The notes under the pieces were generated by a model. The model saw only the letters and a program-made list of their open reading frames with translations, ran no database searches and was not told the origin of the DNA. DNA of 64,000 nt from contig NZ_CP032155.1 in assembly GCF_008329905.1 (NCBI RefSeq), forward strand, positions 682,001 to 746,000, read 5' to 3'. Position 1 is the stretch's first letter. Each line of letters starts with the position of its first letter. Position numbers and translations under genes: made by a program. Shown here in pieces: positions 61,996 to 64,000 of this stretch. Origin of the DNA: Mycobacterium sp. ELW1 (GTDB taxonomy: Bacteria; Actinomycetota; Actinomycetes; Mycobacteriales; Mycobacteriaceae).

Positions 61996-63605
61996 CGGTG
62001 GCTCACCTCCGCGTTCCCCAGCACCGCGGTGATGTACTGGGCGCGGTCGAGCACCTCGTCGGCCGCGCGATCGGTATAACCGAGGATGGGGCCCGCCGCC
62101 ACCGTCAACACCAGCCCGACAGCGATCAAAGCCATTGTGGGGACCAGCATTCCGACCGGCATCCGGCCGACATCGCCCCGGTCGTCGAACGAGACGTCAT
62201 CGGAGTAGTCGTCGAGCAGGACCGACGGCGCGGAGTCGGCGAGGTCGCCTTCGGGTGCGTCGACCCGCGCCCGCCAGAACGCCTTGGTCCACACCCGGGC
62301 CACCACATACAGCGTCAGCAAGCTCGTCACCACCGACCCGGCGACCAGTAGCCAGGCGAGTACCGAACCATCGGCGGTACCCGCCTCGAGCAGCGCGACC
62401 TTACCGATGAAGCCCGAAAATGGCGGGATACCACCGAGATTGAGTGCCGGCACCATGAAGACGAACGCCAGCAGCGGGCTGGCGGCGGCCAGTCCACCGA
62501 GCCGACGCAGGGTCGACGCTCCGGCCTGTCGCTCGATCAATCCGACGACCAGGAACAGGGTGGTCTGCACGATGATGTGGTGGGCGACGTAGTAGATCGC
62601 CCCCGACATGCCCAGCCGACTGGACAGCGCGATGCCGAAGACCATGTAGCCGATGTGACTGATGAGAGTGAACGACAGCAGTCGTTTGATGTCGCTCTGC
62701 GCGATCGCACCGAGGATGCCGACGAGCATGGTCAGCAGCGCCGCGACCAGCAGTACGTTGTCCAGCCGGCCGGCGGGGAACAGCAGCGAGTGCGCCCGGA
62801 TGATCGCGTACACGCCGACTTTGGTGAGCAACCCGGCGAACACCGCGGTGACCGGGGCCGGCGCGGTGGGATAGGAATCCGGCAGCCACGCCGACAGCGG
62901 GAACACCGCCGCTTTGATGCCGAACGCGACCAGAAGCACCGCGAAGATGGCGCTGCGGGTGCCGGTGGTGACCTCCTGTAGCCGCAGCGACAACTCCGCC
63001 ATGTTCAGCGTCCCGGTCGTCGCATAGATCAGTGCCAATCCGATCAGGAAGATCAGCGACGACACCATCGACACCATCACGTAGGAGATGCCGGCACGGA
63101 CCCGTTCCTTGCTGGCGCCGATGGTCAGCAGCACGAAGCTCGCCGACAGCAGGACCTCGAAACCGACGTACAGGTTGAACAGGTCGCCGGCCAGGAACGC
63201 CGTGCACACACCGGCTGACAGCACCAGGTAGGTGGGCAGGAAGATCGACACCGGTTGGCGCTCGTCGCCGTCCCGGATGCCCTGCCCGATGGCGTAGAAC
63301 ACCACGGCCAGCAGCACGATCGCCGACACCACCAGCATCATCGCCGACAGGCGGTCGGCCACCAGGGTGATGCCCAGCGGCCCCAGCCCCGCGTCGGTCG
63401 GCCCCCAGCCGCCGACATGCAATGCCTGGGTGCCGTCGCGGTCGGTCAGGTAGAGCAGCGCCACGCACACCACCAGCACGCCGCTCAGCGCGGCCAGCGC
63501 GATCAGCCGCTGTAGTCGTGGCCTGCGCCCGGCGATCAACGTGAACGCCGCCGCGACCAACGGGATCAGTACCGGCAACGGCATCAGCACACCAGCTGTG
63601 CTCAT
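61992..63605 (-). CDS. mnhD: Na+/H+ antiporter subunit MnhD
   Basis: 537 aa, about 14 membrane helices, related to NuoN/NuoM. Conserved FVLLTIGASKERVRAGISYV and [24 protein letters not shown] with the channel Lys and Pro, and FSGFIGKVALLEAG. Near the C-terminus an acidic insertion (LADSAPSVLLDDYSDDVS) is unusual. Part of the multisubunit Mnh/Mrp complex that drives Na+ out using the proton gradient. ATG 63605. Confidence 0.93.
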   Translation of the reverse strand: MSTAGVLMPLPVLIPLVAAAFTLIAGRRPRLQRLIALAALSGVLVVCVALLYLTDRDGTQALHVGGWGPTDAGLGPLGITLVADRLSAMMLVVSAIVLLAVVFYAIGQGIRDGDERQPVSIFLPTYLVLSAGVCTAFLAGDLFNLYVGFEVLLSASFVLLTIGASKERVRAGISYVMVSMVSSLIFLIGLALIYATTGTLNMAELSLRLQEVTTGTRSAIFAVLLVAFGIKAAVFPLSAWLPDSYPTAPAPVTAVFAGLLTKVGVYAIIRAHSLLFPAGRLDNVLLVAALLTMLVGILGAIAQSDIKRLLSFTLISHIGYMVFGIALSSRLGMSGAIYYVAHHIIVQTTLFLVVGLIERQAGASTLRRLGGLAAASPLLAFVFMVPALNLGGIPPFSGFIGKVALLEAGTADGSVLAWLLVAGSVVTSLLTLYVVARVWTKAFWRARVDAPEGDLADSAPSVLLDDYSDDVSFDDRGDVGRMPVGMLVPTMALIAVGLVLTVAAGPILGYTDRAADEVLDRAQYITAVLGNAEVSHR

Positions 63606-63636
63606 GTGCGATCCCGCTTCGCTTCTCGCGTGGTTG

Positions 63637-64000
63637 TCATCGTGATCCGTCGTGGCCGGGTAGGGCGTCGAGCTCGTCGGGCTCGTCGGTGTCGCGCTCG
63701 GGTACGTGCTGGGGTGCGTCCTCGTCGATCGATGCCGCTTCGGAGTCGGACAACTTCGACACCCGGGTGTCCTCGGGATCGTTGCCGACGTCTTCCTCGG
63801 TGGTCAACCGGAACGAGCGATAGGTCAACGCCAGCACGAACGCCGCGATCCCCATCGCGATGACGATCGCGGTCAGGATCATGCCCTGGGCCAGCGGGTC
63901 GGCCGTCGTCGTCTCCGCGCCGCTGGTGCGGCCGCGGATGGGTGGGTTACCGGCTTCGCCGCCGACGGTCAGGATCAACAGGTTGACCGCGTTGCCTGCC
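63637..64000 (-). CDS. mnhC: Na+/H+ antiporter subunit MnhC, truncated by window edge
   Basis: Runs in frame into the right edge without a start. The visible part has GNAVNLLILTVGG, a NuoK-like helix (GMILTAIVIAMGIAAFVLALTYRS), and a long acidic tail (DVGNDPEDTR... and EDAPQHVPERDTDEPDE), longer than the compact MnhC/MrpC usual size. Upstream subunits (MnhA/B) would lie beyond position 64000. Confidence 0.85.
   Translation of the reverse strand, partial: AGNAVNLLILTVGGEAGNPPIRGRTSGAETTTADPLAQGMILTAIVIAMGIAAFVLALTYRSFRLTTEEDVGNDPEDTRVSKLSDSEAASIDEDAPQHVPERDTDEPDELDALPGHDGSR

Overview
The window is high-G+C DNA with dense GTG starts, 4-nt ATGA/GTGA gene overlaps and a gene order that follows M. 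tuberculosis Rv0408-Rv0434 (pta-ackA, pknG-glnH-glnX, mutT3, thiE/thiOSG, lpqL, thiD-thiC, xthA, def, sodC). It is therefore chromosome of a Mycobacterium, most likely an environmental, fast-growing (Mycolicibacterium-type) species. This rests on recalled gene order and protein motifs, not on a search.

Region 1-15344 is accessory and devoted to an envelope or extracellular polysaccharide. It holds a truncated WecG/TagA/CpsF glycosyltransferase, a Wzz-ATPase fusion, a BcsB-like protein, a frameshifted aldo/keto reductase-GMC oxidoreductase fusion, and a sugar-epimerase-like SDR. A tightly coupled four-gene minus-strand operon follows: 499-aa membrane protein, BcsA-like family-2 glycosyltransferase, second BcsB-like protein, GT-C-type membrane glycosyltransferase. 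It looks like a noncanonical synthase/secretion system with two diverged BcsB paralogues.

Region 15345-36033 is mostly conserved core. It contains phosphotransacetylase/acetate kinase, two secreted or membrane hydrolases, an ArsR/SRPBCC/DUF899 module with twin operators, a CtaG-like protein, the PknG-GlnH-GlnX glutamate-sensing operon, MutT3, and the thiamine genes thiE and thiO-thiS-thiG behind a TPP riboswitch. A frameshifted SGNH hydrolase, a two-gene metal-type permease module and the LpqL aminopeptidase follow.

Region 36034-52009 is mixed. It has a 58-bp palindromic element, permeases, a Baeyer-Villiger-type monooxygenase with a clear operator, a PGRS-like protein without a PE domain, thiD-thiC behind a second TPP riboswitch, and a winged-helix/nuclease-like gene bracketed by two copies of a second palindromic repeat. 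A DHA2 drug exporter, two small unknown genes and an acidic repeat surface protein complete it.

Region 52010-64000 returns to core order: MDR oxidoreductase, xthA, GNAT, def, DUF3263, LytR_C protein, sodC, GCS2-type ligase, small lipoprotein, Lon-N protein, DinB-like protein and SAM methyltransferase. It ends in an Mnh/Mrp Na+/H+ antiporter operon (mnhD-E-F-G, with mnhC cut by the window edge).

Two genes carry single-base frameshifts of opposite sign (near 5015-5018 and near 32460). They are either real pseudogenes or sequencing errors.
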